In this document: positions 1 through 5,990 of the stretch, piece by piece
How the letters are laid out: every line of letters starts with the position of its first letter
How positions within the stretch are numbered: position 1 is the first letter of the stretch
Source: Candidatus Sumerlaeota bacterium
GTDB lineage: Bacteria; CG03; SLGR01
Length of the DNA: 7,651 nucleotides
Direction of reading: 5' to 3'
NCBI GenBank assembly: GCA_007136585.1
Contig: SLGR01000174.1
Span: 1 to 7,651, forward strand
Notes under the pieces: generated by a model
Databases searched by the model: none
What the model saw: the letters and a program-made list of their open reading frames with translations, nothing else
What the model was told of the DNA's origin: nothing
Made by a program: the position numbers and the translations under genes

Positions 1-839
1 AGAAATTTCTTGGTTGCCTTAAGGAATGCTTTTATCACCTGTTCGCTTGTCCCGGCAAAATCAGCAATACGTTTCCACTTGATATCTAAATACTCATGGG
101 CGAGTTCATTGCGCAGTTTTACCCATCGTTCAAAATAATCGACAAATTCTTTAGAAAGTTTGAATTCGCGAACTGTCCGTGACACCGCCTCACGGTATGT
201 CGGCGGAACACGACGTTTTTTGCTGCCCAAAACAACTTTTGAAATGTCGATAACGGCGTTTACAATATTTTCAAGCCAACGCTCAATTTCGTTCCGCTTG
301 CGCGGATCCTGCTCAAAATCATCCAAAGTAAAACTCTGGTAGATGGAATAAAGGCGAATTTGCTCTTCAACAAAATTAATAGTGCGTTTTAAATCCTCCT
401 TGTCCCGTGGCGTCAGTGATGCAGAACGTTGGCTGATTGCGTAGAATTCGTCAACAAAACGACGGTACTCCTCTGCCGCCGAGGTTATAACAGACATAAA
501 TTTAAGCCATACCCCGGAATCCTTTACCACCAGCGGCATACCACGGAGCGCGGTTTCCGCCATACTTGCGGGCGCCTTGTTGAGGATCAGAAGATCCACT
601 GCGTCCGTGGCGAGGATTTCGGTGCAGTCGCGCCATATCTCCTGTTCCTGCCTATAGTCGCGGTCAGACTCCCACTCAATTCTTTTTTCCGGAGACGACA
701 AATATACTGCAATATCCCAATCGGATTGACTGCGACCGGCCCCGTTTGCCCGCGAACCAAAAACAAAAGCCATTACCACGTCTTTGCGGCTTTTAAAAAG
801 TGTTTTGAGTTTTTGAATTTTAGCGGCCTGTTTATCCAT
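1..839 (-). CDS. Fused MNT nucleotidyltransferase-HEPN protein (single-chain MntA-HepT), C-terminal end off the window
   Basis: The frame reads without a stop from an ATG at 839-837 to the window edge, giving 279 codons. Residues about 20-105 form a minimal nucleotidyltransferase: the G28-S29 motif, then the S39-D40-W41-D42 acidic pair, then a third candidate acid at D82 in a VDLLILN strand. Residues about 140-279 match HepT-type HEPN: a TLDDFEQDP segment (171-179), a long helix with ERWLENIVNAVID, and the active-site motif R243-N-E-L-A-H248-E-Y250. Known for the family: HepT is an RNase toxin, and MntA silences it by adding AMP to the tyrosine of the HxY motif. All key residues of both halves are present. 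Inference: the same chemistry occurs in cis or between chains, either as a toxin-antitoxin or a regulated RNase. Arginine codons are almost all CGN (2 AGA/AGG of 25), unlike the neighbouring gene, which hints at transfer. About 31 residues follow H248, so little of the HEPN domain should be missing. An alternative is a non-toxic MNT-HEPN housekeeping protein. Confidence 0.85.
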   Translation of the reverse strand, partial: MDKQAAKIQKLKTLFKSRKDVVMAFVFGSRANGAGRSQSDWDIAVYLSSPEKRIEWESDRDYRQEQEIWRDCTEILATDAVDLLILNKAPASMAETALRGMPLVVKDSGVWLKFMSVITSAAEEYRRFVDEFYAISQRSASLTPRDKEDLKRTINFVEEQIRLYSIYQSFTLDDFEQDPRKRNEIERWLENIVNAVIDISKVVLGSKKRRVPPTYREAVSRTVREFKLSKEFVDYFERWVKLRNELAHEYLDIKWKRIADFAGTSEQVIKAFLKATKKF

Positions 840-846
840 TAAGTAT

Positions 847-861
847 AATATATCAGATATT
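847..861. repeat. Small AT-rich dyad overlapping the candidate -10 of the MNT-HEPN gene
   Basis: AATAT (847-851) and ATATT (857-861) form perfect 5-bp arms around a 5-nt centre. Within the same stretch, ATATC-A-GATAT (850-860) is a second perfect short dyad. Its position over the likely -10 would suit an autoregulatory operator, as is common for toxin-antitoxin loci. Short AT-rich dyads also arise easily by chance. Confidence 0.3.
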
Positions 862-875
862 CGCTAAAAAGCCAA
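847..875 (-). promoter_or_regulatory. Candidate promoter of the MNT-HEPN gene, near-leaderless
   Basis: On the minus strand, TTGGCT (875-870) is separated by 17 nt from TATATT (852-847). A start point about seven bases further on would fall at or next to the A of the ATG at 839. No Shine-Dalgarno sequence is visible before that ATG, which fits a leaderless or near-leaderless message. Other AT-rich hexamers in the same stretch (TATTAT, TATACT) could be the -10 instead. This is prediction from sequence alone. Confidence 0.4.
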
Positions 876-887
876 GTCACAGTCACG

Positions 888-908
888 ATGTCGGCTTAAA
901 TGTCGACT
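888..908. repeat. Direct repeat ATGTCGRCT in the divergent intergenic region
   Basis: ATGTCGGCT (888-896) and ATGTCGACT (900-908) match at eight of nine bases and start 12 bp apart. Just before them AGTCAC occurs twice in tandem (875-880 and 881-886). The cluster lies between the two divergent start codons, so it could bind a regulator of either gene. No known regulator site is recognised. Confidence 0.3.
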
Positions 909-929
909 CAAACTGGAAACCCTTTTTTC

Positions 930-959
930 TTGACAATAATGCTAAAAATGTATTAGACT
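930..959 (+). promoter_or_regulatory. Candidate promoter of the M23 peptidase-bactofilin pair
   Basis: A perfect TTGACA -35 box lies at 930-935. The -10 is weaker: TATTAG (951-956, 15-nt spacing) or TAGACT (954-959, 18-nt spacing), each matching four of six consensus bases. Either places the start point only a few bases before the ATG at 967, leaving almost no leader. If so, translation depends on the start itself or on a weak GGA (961-963). The real promoter could instead lie upstream. Confidence 0.35.
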
Positions 960-966
960 TGGATTA

Positions 967-1878
967 ATGAAAAGACTGCTACGACGCTGGTTTCTCGGAA
1001 AAATGACAATAATTATCGCGCCCGGCAAGGGAAGCCGTGCGTCGCATCTCCATTTAAGTTATCCTTTTCTTTCTTTCCTCTCCCTGCTTCTGATCGGTGT
1101 GCTCATAGCCGGTATTTATTTCGCCGACACTTATATAGGATACAGTAAAGCCATACGGACAAACCGGGCGCTTGTCCAGGAAAGAGATTATTATTCTCAG
1201 CAGGTAGAGGAAACCCTGGATATGCTGGAAAAAGTAAAGGATATCGAATCAAACCTCCGGGGGATGCTGGAAATGGGATCCGTAAGGGATATTATAGAGA
1301 ATTATCCCGTGGGCGGAAGCGAAGGCGAGGTCATATCTGCATTACCGCATTCTTCCGATATCTTTGAACGCTACCGTTTTGATTCAAACGTCGCTATGGT
1401 CAGAAGAGATGTCTGGGAACAGGAGCAGTCGCTCTCCGATATTGAGGGGTTTATCGCCCAGAAAAAGGAGATGCTGCTCTCAACCCCTTCCATATGGCCT
1501 ATTTTCGGATACATAACCAGCGGGTACGGGTGGAGAACACACCCCATCAGAGGGAACAGGGAGTTTCACAGGGCTATAGATATGTACAGCCCGCTTGAAA
1601 AAAACACTCCCATAAGAGCTACTGCGCGGGGCAGGGTAGTTGTGGCAGGCTGGTCAGGCTCTTACGGGCGCCTTGTTGTAGTAGACCACGGAAACGGGTT
1701 CTCAACCAGGTACGCGCACTGCTCCAATATTATTGTTGAGCAGGGAGACCGGGTTGAACAGGGCCAGATAATAGCATACGTCGGCCGGTCGGGGACAGCG
1801 ACCGGAAACCACGTGCACTACGAGGTCTGGTACAGGGGTAAACCGGTCAACCCTATGGATTTTGTAAGAGGGAGGTAA
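967..1878 (+). CDS. Membrane-anchored M23 family (LytM-type) peptidoglycan endopeptidase
   Basis: Likely cuts peptide cross-links of peptidoglycan from the periplasmic side. The 303-residue protein has a basic N-terminus (KRLLRRW), one membrane segment at about 33-53, a periplasmic helical stretch at about 60-103 that looks like a coiled coil, a linker, and the M23 domain from about 175 to the end. Zinc-site residues are complete: H201 and D205 in the HxxxD motif and H284 in the HxH motif (H282-V-H284). The catalytic H251 sits in YAHCSNI. The fold strands TSGYGWRTHP and RGRVVVAGWSGSYG are typical of the family. Nothing suggests a degenerate, non-catalytic LytM. The start at 967 has a poor ribosome site; an in-frame ATG at 1003 would remove 12 basic residues but keep the membrane anchor. 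The bactofilin gene follows after 7 nt, and known pairs of this kind tie the peptidase to a cytoskeletal filament in cell-shape control. Confidence 0.93.
   Translation: MKRLLRRWFLGKMTIIIAPGKGSRASHLHLSYPFLSFLSLLLIGVLIAGIYFADTYIGYSKAIRTNRALVQERDYYSQQVEETLDMLEKVKDIESNLRGMLEMGSVRDIIENYPVGGSEGEVISALPHSSDIFERYRFDSNVAMVRRDVWEQEQSLSDIEGFIAQKKEMLLSTPSIWPIFGYITSGYGWRTHPIRGNREFHRAIDMYSPLEKNTPIRATARGRVVVAGWSGSYGRLVVVDHGNGFSTRYAHCSNIIVEQGDRVEQGQIIAYVGRSGTATGNHVHYEVWYRGKPVNPMDFVRGR
1871..1876 (+). promoter_or_regulatory. Ribosome binding site supporting the TTG start of the bactofilin gene
   Basis: GGAGGT lies inside the last codons and stop of the peptidase gene, 9 nt before the TTG at 1886. This strong site justifies the non-ATG start and suggests that the two genes are translationally coupled. 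Confidence 0.7.
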
Positions 1879-1885
1879 TATTTTC

Positions 1886-2326
1886 TTGAGCGCCAAAAAT
1901 AAAAAACCGGCTATAGGCAAGGTTGAGACGCTTATAAGCCAGGATACTCTTGTTGAGGGACATATTGAAGCTGTAGGAACCTTAAGGATAGACGGAACGG
2001 TAAAGGGAGGCATTAAAAAGGCCGAAGGTGTGATAATAGGTGAAACCGGAACCATCGAGGGAAATATTAACGCCGAGGTGGTAAGTCTCTCCGGCAGGGT
2101 CATTGGAAATATCACCTCCCAGTCCTCCCTTGAGCTTATGAAAGGCTCGACTCTTAAGGGTGATATTGTAACCGAGAAGCTTACTATAGCCGAGGGGGCT
2201 CACTTTGACGGGTCATGCGAGATGACGGGGCCCGGAAAAGAATCTAAATCCTCTGATAAAGAGAGAGAACCTGCCCGGGTTCAGGCGCATGCCGGAAACC
2301 GGCAGCCTGCCGAAGAACCTACCTGA
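1886..2326 (+). CDS. Bactofilin family cytoskeletal protein
   Basis: Bactofilins form nucleotide-free polymers built from a right-handed beta-helix, usually lying under the inner membrane. They organise cell-wall enzymes, stalks or curvature. This 146-residue protein has a short polar N-terminus (1-14), then a bactofilin core at about 18-112. The core shows the repeated pattern of glycine turns and alternating hydrophobics: DTLVEGHIEAVGTLRIDGTV, GTIEGNINAEVVSLSGRVIG, GSTLKGDIVTEKLTIAEGAH. A hydrophilic, probably disordered tail follows (113-146, rich in K, E, S, P). Length is normal for the family. TTG is the start because the strong ribosome site lies at the right distance and no ATG or GTG precedes the core. 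The upstream neighbour is an M23 endopeptidase, the classical partner of bactofilins in cell-shape modules. The 3' end overlaps the convergent lipoprotein gene by 8 nt. Confidence 0.93.
   Translation: MSAKNKKPAIGKVETLISQDTLVEGHIEAVGTLRIDGTVKGGIKKAEGVIIGETGTIEGNINAEVVSLSGRVIGNITSQSSLELMKGSTLKGDIVTEKLTIAEGAHFDGSCEMTGPGKESKSSDKEREPARVQAHAGNRQPAEEPT
2290..2304. repeat. Short perfect hairpin near the 3' end of the bactofilin gene
   Basis: TGCCGG-AAA-CCGGCA makes a 6-bp GC-rich stem with a 3-nt loop. It lies in the codons for the disordered bactofilin tail, about 20 nt before the convergent stops. No T-run follows on either strand, so it does not qualify as an intrinsic terminator. It is the only notable stem where the two convergent transcripts meet. 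Confidence 0.35.
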
Positions 2327-2858
2327 GAAAATCTATAGCCTTCTGAATCTCCGCTTTTACCCTGGGGTTTGATACAATCTCTCTGGAAACAAGAAGGTAC
2401 CTTACCGCCTCTGGGAGCCTCAGTTCTTTTATTGACTCACAGGCTCTGAGCCTTACTTTTTCGCGCTCGGAATTGTCTTCTATAACCTCAACAAGGGGCA
2501 GGATATTTCCGTACCCCCCCACAAACCCGAGCATATCAACCAGCCAGAAACGGAACTTCCAGTTTGAACCTGATTTCAGTTCCTGTATAAGTATGGGGGC
2601 TATCCTGTCCCCCATATCCATCAGGGCAACCGATTCGCTCATTGTACTCCGACCGAGGTTCTCAAGAGTTTTCTCCCGTGAGGCTGTTCTTATCCTTCCA
2701 AGTATATGTTCAACCCTCTGCCTGGTCTCCGTATCTATCTCCTCAACCCGGGTAACAGGGTAAACCTCCTCAATTACAGGCGGCCGTGTGGGGGCGCAGC
2801 CCACCGCATTAATTATAAGACAAACAGCAGTAATACAAATCAGTCTTTCAGGGTTCAT
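2319..2858 (-). CDS. Probable outer-membrane lipoprotein with HEAT-like repeats
   Basis: The 179-residue protein starts with a short signal peptide (1-20, hydrophobic from about 6) ending in the lipobox A-V-G-C21. The residues after the cysteine are Ala-Pro, with no Asp at +2, so under the Lol rule it would go to the outer membrane. Residues 22-75 are polar. Residues about 75-179 form paired amphipathic helices resembling HEAT/armadillo repeats (MGDRIAPILIQELKSG, FRFWLVDMLGFVGG, NILPLVEVIED, VRLRACESIKELRLPEAVRYL). Such repeats usually bind other proteins; no catalytic motif is seen. The ATG lies inside the end of the dGTPase-like gene (11-nt overlap), so it is the last gene of the operon and probably translationally coupled. 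Its role there is unknown. Its convergent neighbours, the bactofilin and M23 peptidase, are also envelope proteins. Lipoprotein call fairly sure; HEAT assignment moderate. Confidence 0.75.
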   Translation of the reverse strand: MNPERLICITAVCLIINAVGCAPTRPPVIEEVYPVTRVEEIDTETRQRVEHILGRIRTASREKTLENLGRSTMSESVALMDMGDRIAPILIQELKSGSNWKFRFWLVDMLGFVGGYGNILPLVEVIEDNSEREKVRLRACESIKELRLPEAVRYLLVSREIVSNPRVKAEIQKAIDFLR

Positions 2859-3882
2859 TACCGGTTATTATCCTGTATAGTTCCTGCGCGCCGGGATCGG
2901 TAAGCGAAGCGATAAAATCGCACGCGCCGCGGGCGGGATCTTCGTCTTTCAGAAAAGGCATCTGTTCCAGAACCCTGCTGTAATTTTCACAGTAGTACTC
3001 ATATAAAACCGCAACTATCGTCCTGGCTGTCTTCTCCCTGGCTGCTATCTGCGGAAGCTCGTAAACACGGCTGTAAAGAAAACTGCGCAGCTCTTCAGTC
3101 GCGTTCATAACTTCTTCAGACATCAGGATATGCTCACGGCCGCGGCTCGCTTCTATCACATCTCCTGTCATACTTACAAGCCTCTGCTGGAAATTGTATC
3201 CCAGAACCGGACCTGTCTCGCCCGGAAGGTCACCGGCGCCTATCAACCCCATATTAAACGCATCATCCACATCATGGTTAATATAGGCTATCCAGTCCGC
3301 AAACTGAACAACCTCGCCTTCTATTGTGCCGCTCTCCCCGCCGGAGGCACTGTTTTCATTCATAACCTCAAAGATACTCTTCTTCCCCTTGGCATGCCCT
3401 GATATCGCGTCCCTGACCTCGCGGGTAAGGTTGAGTCCCCTGCCGCCGTTTTCAAGTTTCTCAACGACCCTTAACGACTGGTTGCTGTGGCTGAAAGCAA
3501 AAGGGGTGATCTGTTTTAACGTATCCTCCCCCATATGGCCGAAAGGGGTATGTCCAAGATCGTGGCCTAGAGCGGCAGCCTCCGCCAGGTCAGTGTTAAG
3601 GCCCAGGGCCCTGGATATATACCTCGCCACCGTGGATACTTCAAGCGTATGTGTAAGACGGGTCCTGAACTCCTCTCCCGTGGTTGAAAGGTAAACCTGC
3701 GTCTTGTGCTTTAGGAGCCTGAAGTAAAGAGAGTGTATTATCCTGTCCCTGTCCTTTTGAAACTCGGTGCGGACCTGGCAGGGTTCTTCGTAAACATCCC
3801 TTCCGAGGGTTCCGGAACTCAGGGAAGCATATTCGGAAAGATTATCTCTTTCCCAGCTCTCGGTCTCTTCCCGCACAGACAT
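2848..3882 (-). CDS. dgt: Deoxyguanosinetriphosphate triphosphohydrolase-like HD-domain protein
   Basis: Enzymes of this family cleave dGTP or other dNTPs to the deoxynucleoside and tripolyphosphate, lowering dNTP pools. The 344-residue protein carries the family's N-terminal block RTEFQKDRDRIIHS (38-51), then KHKTQVY. The HD metal ligands are present: H78 in RLTHTLEVS, H107-D108 in GHDLGHTPFGH, and D196 in FADWIAYINHD. H111 and H116 lie in the same catalytic loop. The second Arg of the usual FRRLK motif is Leu (FRLLK, 54-58), a minor change. Length suits the shorter dGTPase-like subfamily, whose true substrate is often untested. The ATG is 2 nt past the cytidine deaminase stop, with GGAGGG about 11 nt upstream. 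Its deoxynucleoside product would feed salvage alongside the neighbouring deaminases (inference). Family call is firm; dGTP as sole substrate is not. Confidence 0.92.
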   Translation of the reverse strand: MSVREETESWERDNLSEYASLSSGTLGRDVYEEPCQVRTEFQKDRDRIIHSLYFRLLKHKTQVYLSTTGEEFRTRLTHTLEVSTVARYISRALGLNTDLAEAAALGHDLGHTPFGHMGEDTLKQITPFAFSHSNQSLRVVEKLENGGRGLNLTREVRDAISGHAKGKKSIFEVMNENSASGGESGTIEGEVVQFADWIAYINHDVDDAFNMGLIGAGDLPGETGPVLGYNFQQRLVSMTGDVIEASRGREHILMSEEVMNATEELRSFLYSRVYELPQIAAREKTARTIVAVLYEYYCENYSRVLEQMPFLKDEDPARGACDFIASLTDPGAQELYRIITGNEP

Positions 3883-3884
3883 TT

Positions 3885-4328
3885 TTATCCGGACCCTCCC
3901 TGCAATTCCTCAAGGTTTCTGCGAAAAACGGAACTATCGTCAAAACCGGGCAGGAGTTCGGAAGTTTTATATCTCACGCACTCACCGGAAACCCCGCAGC
4001 AGAGAACCTCGGATCCGCGCCCGAACTCAATAATAACCTGGCGGCAGGCTCCGCAGGGGACCGAGACCTCGGGAGATGAGGTGACTACAGCCACGCGCTT
4101 TATACTTTTCTCACCCCCTGAGACCGCGGCAAATACCGCCGCCCTTTCCGCGCATATCGTGAGCCCGTACGAGGCGTTCTCAACGTTGCACCCGGTGTAT
4201 ATCTTTCCGGAACCGCCCTCAACCGCCGCGCCCACCTTGAACTTGGAGTAAGGAGCGTAGGCCTTCTCGCGGCACTCTGCAGCAGCTTTTACCAGCGGGT
4301 CTGATTCACAACTTATCTTATCATTCAT
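3885..4328 (-). CDS. cdd: Cytidine deaminase
   Basis: Converts cytidine and deoxycytidine to uridine and deoxyuridine in the cytosol, as part of pyrimidine salvage. The 147-residue protein has the full active site of the small tetrameric zinc type. C59-A-E61 supplies one zinc cysteine and the catalytic glutamate; P91-C92-G-A-C95 supplies the other two cysteines. The nucleoside-binding segment CNVENASYG (47-55) is intact, as is the APYSKFKVGAA strand near the N-terminus. It is slightly longer than the usual 130-odd residues, through both ends. The start overlaps the adenosine deaminase stop by one base (TAATG on the minus strand), pointing to coupled translation. The dGTPase-like gene follows 2 nt after the stop. 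A blasticidin-type or DNA/RNA editing deaminase is unlikely given the intact nucleoside pocket motif. Confidence 0.95.
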   Translation of the reverse strand: MNDKISCESDPLVKAAAECREKAYAPYSKFKVGAAVEGGSGKIYTGCNVENASYGLTICAERAAVFAAVSGGEKSIKRVAVVTSSPEVSVPCGACRQVIIEFGRGSEVLCCGVSGECVRYKTSELLPGFDDSSVFRRNLEELQGGSG

Positions 4329-5350
4329 TATCTTATAACCCTTTCCAATTCTTCCTGTATCTCTTTTCTAAGTCTCTTCCTCTCACCTTCAGGCAAAAAG
4401 GCTGCCGAAGCCCCTTCCAATATGACCTGTTCAAGCCCCTCTGGTGAGAGTCCTAGTTCCAGAGCCTTTGAGTATTCGTAGGTCATATCTATTCCGCTTA
4501 CCCCCCTGTCATCAGTATTAAGCGTGACTCTCACACCCGAGTCTATGAGCTTGAGAAAGGGATGCTCACTGTAATCTTCAACCACCTGGGTCTGCACGTT
4601 TGAGGTTATGCAAATCTCAAGGGGGATTTTCTTTTCCGCGACCTCTTCCATAAGAGCCGGATCCTTTATAAGGGCTACTCCGTGACCTATCCTGTCTGCT
4701 CCCAGCTCAAGAGCCTGCTTTATATTTTCAGGGCCCCCGGCCTCTCCGGCGTGGACTGTAAGAGAAAGCCCGCCCTCACGGCATATCTCCACGGGTTTCC
4801 TGAAATCGGAAAGACCGTAACGGCTCTCATCCCCGGCCACATCAACCCCGCATACCCCGTAATCGCGGTATCTGACAGCGCTGCGGGCCGTTTCAAGAGA
4901 ATCTTCCAGGGTCGTTCCCCTGTAAAGACATAATATTACCCCGCAGCGCACGGGGAACTCTTTTTCCCCGCGCTCAATTCCTTTAAGAACCGATTCTATA
5001 ACAGCCGGGATAGAAAACCCTTCGTCTTTCTGAAGCACAGGGGCGAACCTGATCTCAAGATACTTCATATTCTCGGCGGAAGTATCCCTCAGGAGTTCAT
5101 ATGAAATCCTTTCAAGCGCCTGCGGGTTTTTAAGTAAAGGGTAGAATGTCTCAAACCTCTCCAGAAACTCCCCAAGAGACCGGCACCCTTCCGGGACCCT
5201 TACATAAGGCCTTAACTCTTCAACTGTATCGGCGGGAAGCTTATGCCCAACGGCGCGGGCAAGGTCAAGTATTGTCCCGGTTCTTATTGAACCGTCCAGA
5301 TGGCAGTGAAGGTCTACCTTGGGTATTTTTTTAAGAATTTCATTATTCAT
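4328..5350 (-). CDS. add: Adenosine deaminase
   Basis: Hydrolyses adenosine and deoxyadenosine to inosine and deoxyinosine in purine salvage. The 340-residue protein has the complete zinc site of the family: H15 and H17 in DLHCHLDGS, H200 in VHAGEAG together with catalytic E203, H223 in RIGHGV, and D280-D281 in LNTDD. The SNVQT segment (250-254) is typical of true adenosine deaminases, as opposed to adenine deaminases. The residue after LNTDD is Arg where many homologues have Pro. Length is normal. The ATG overlaps the preceding kinase-like gene by 8 nt, and the stop overlaps the cdd start by one base, so it sits in the centre of the operon. Adenosine is the most likely substrate; related subfamilies act on adenine, N6-methyl-AMP or aminofutalosine, which sequence alone cannot fully exclude. 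Confidence 0.92.
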   Translation of the reverse strand: MNNEILKKIPKVDLHCHLDGSIRTGTILDLARAVGHKLPADTVEELRPYVRVPEGCRSLGEFLERFETFYPLLKNPQALERISYELLRDTSAENMKYLEIRFAPVLQKDEGFSIPAVIESVLKGIERGEKEFPVRCGVILCLYRGTTLEDSLETARSAVRYRDYGVCGVDVAGDESRYGLSDFRKPVEICREGGLSLTVHAGEAGGPENIKQALELGADRIGHGVALIKDPALMEEVAEKKIPLEICITSNVQTQVVEDYSEHPFLKLIDSGVRVTLNTDDRGVSGIDMTYEYSKALELGLSPEGLEQVILEGASAAFLPEGERKRLRKEIQEELERVIR

Positions 5351-5990
5351 TGTCTTTTCTTTCCTTCAATATCTCTATCGTTTTTTCAACTCCCTCATCA
5401 AGTTTGGTGAAATCTTCCGGGAGAGGAGAATCGGGGTAAACGAATATAACATTAAGAGGCAGCTCTTTATCAAGGGAATCCTTATCGTCCGAACCATAGG
5501 TTGCCTCCATCTCTTCCCTTGAGACAAGGTGATCGTCTGTTCCGGATTCAACGGCCTGCTGGTGTCTCCTGAGGTTACGCTGCCAGCAGATCTCAAAAGG
5601 AACATCCAGGTAAACTGCTATCGCGTCCCTGAGAACCTCCTGAGAAAAGTTTGAGGTTATTGAATGCACGTAATTGGGCCTGGAGAACTCAACGAATATC
5701 AGGGTATCCGGAGAGGAATTTTCTTGCAGGGAGATAAGGTCGCGGTTTACTGCCTTCAGTATATCATCCCATACGCTCTCGTCTGTAACCTTATAGCCGC
5801 CGTCATCCGTCTTTCGGCATCTCTCCCATTTTCCGCTTTTCTCATCTTCCATAAAAATATCCCAGAGTTTCGGAAAATCATCTATCCGGGGAAACTCCGA
5901 ATACATTTTTTCTTCTTTAAGGCGCTTTATGAGCCTTCTGTAAAAAGCGGATTTGCCGCAGCCGGGGGTCCCGAGCAGAAAAACAATCAC
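5343..5990 (-). CDS. P-loop NTPase, kinase-like, substrate unknown
   Basis: The 215-residue protein opens with a Walker A loop, GTPGCGKS (7-14), right after the first beta strand, as in nucleotide and small-molecule kinases. A probable Walker B strand is LIFVEFSRP (97-105), with E101 as the acidic residue. IDDFP (36-40) lies where the second strand of such kinases carries substrate-binding acids. Arginines R138, R141 and R142 after DVPFEICWQ resemble the lid that closes over ATP. There is no AAA+ sensor or ABC signature. The start is GTG at 5990-5988, overlapping the TGA of the upstream gene (GTGA), with AGGTG five bases before it. Lying directly before add and cdd, a nucleoside or sugar-moiety kinase role is a reasonable inference, but I do not recognise a characterised family. 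Confidence 0.8.
   Translation of the reverse strand: MIVFLLGTPGCGKSAFYRRLIKRLKEEKMYSEFPRIDDFPKLWDIFMEDEKSGKWERCRKTDDGGYKVTDESVWDDILKAVNRDLISLQENSSPDTLIFVEFSRPNYVHSITSNFSQEVLRDAIAVYLDVPFEICWQRNLRRHQQAVESGTDDHLVSREEMEATYGSDDKDSLDKELPLNVIFVYPDSPLPEDFTKLDEGVEKTIEILKERKDNE

Noticed and set aside
495-497. Internal ATG (M115) as start of a separate HepT toxin
   Set aside because: There is no ribosome site at a suitable distance, and the frame is continuous with the upstream nucleotidyltransferase, so a separate product is not supported.
429-842. Plus-strand open frame of 137 codons
   Set aside because: It lies opposite the nucleotidyltransferase domain, whose motif residues are all in the minus frame. 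The translation looks like noise.
1702-2115. Minus-strand open frame of 137 codons across the M23-bactofilin junction
   Set aside because: Both genes on the plus strand are firmly identified by catalytic or repeat motifs, and this frame has no domain of its own.
2290-2311. Possible bidirectional terminator at the end of the bactofilin gene
   Set aside because: The stem TGCCGG-AAA-CCGGCA and the overlapping GGCAG-C-CTGCC lie inside coding sequence, and no T-run follows on either strand.
3733-4251. Plus-strand open frame of 172 codons
   Set aside because: It is antisense to the dgt and cdd genes, whose catalytic motifs are intact. No ribosome site or recognisable domain is seen.
2848-4328. 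Cytidine deaminase plus dGTPase as an anti-phage nucleotide-depletion system
   Set aside because: Defence systems of that type use dCTP deaminases or dedicated dGTPases near other defence genes. Here Cdd is a standard nucleoside salvage enzyme in an operon with adenosine deaminase, so housekeeping salvage is the simpler reading.
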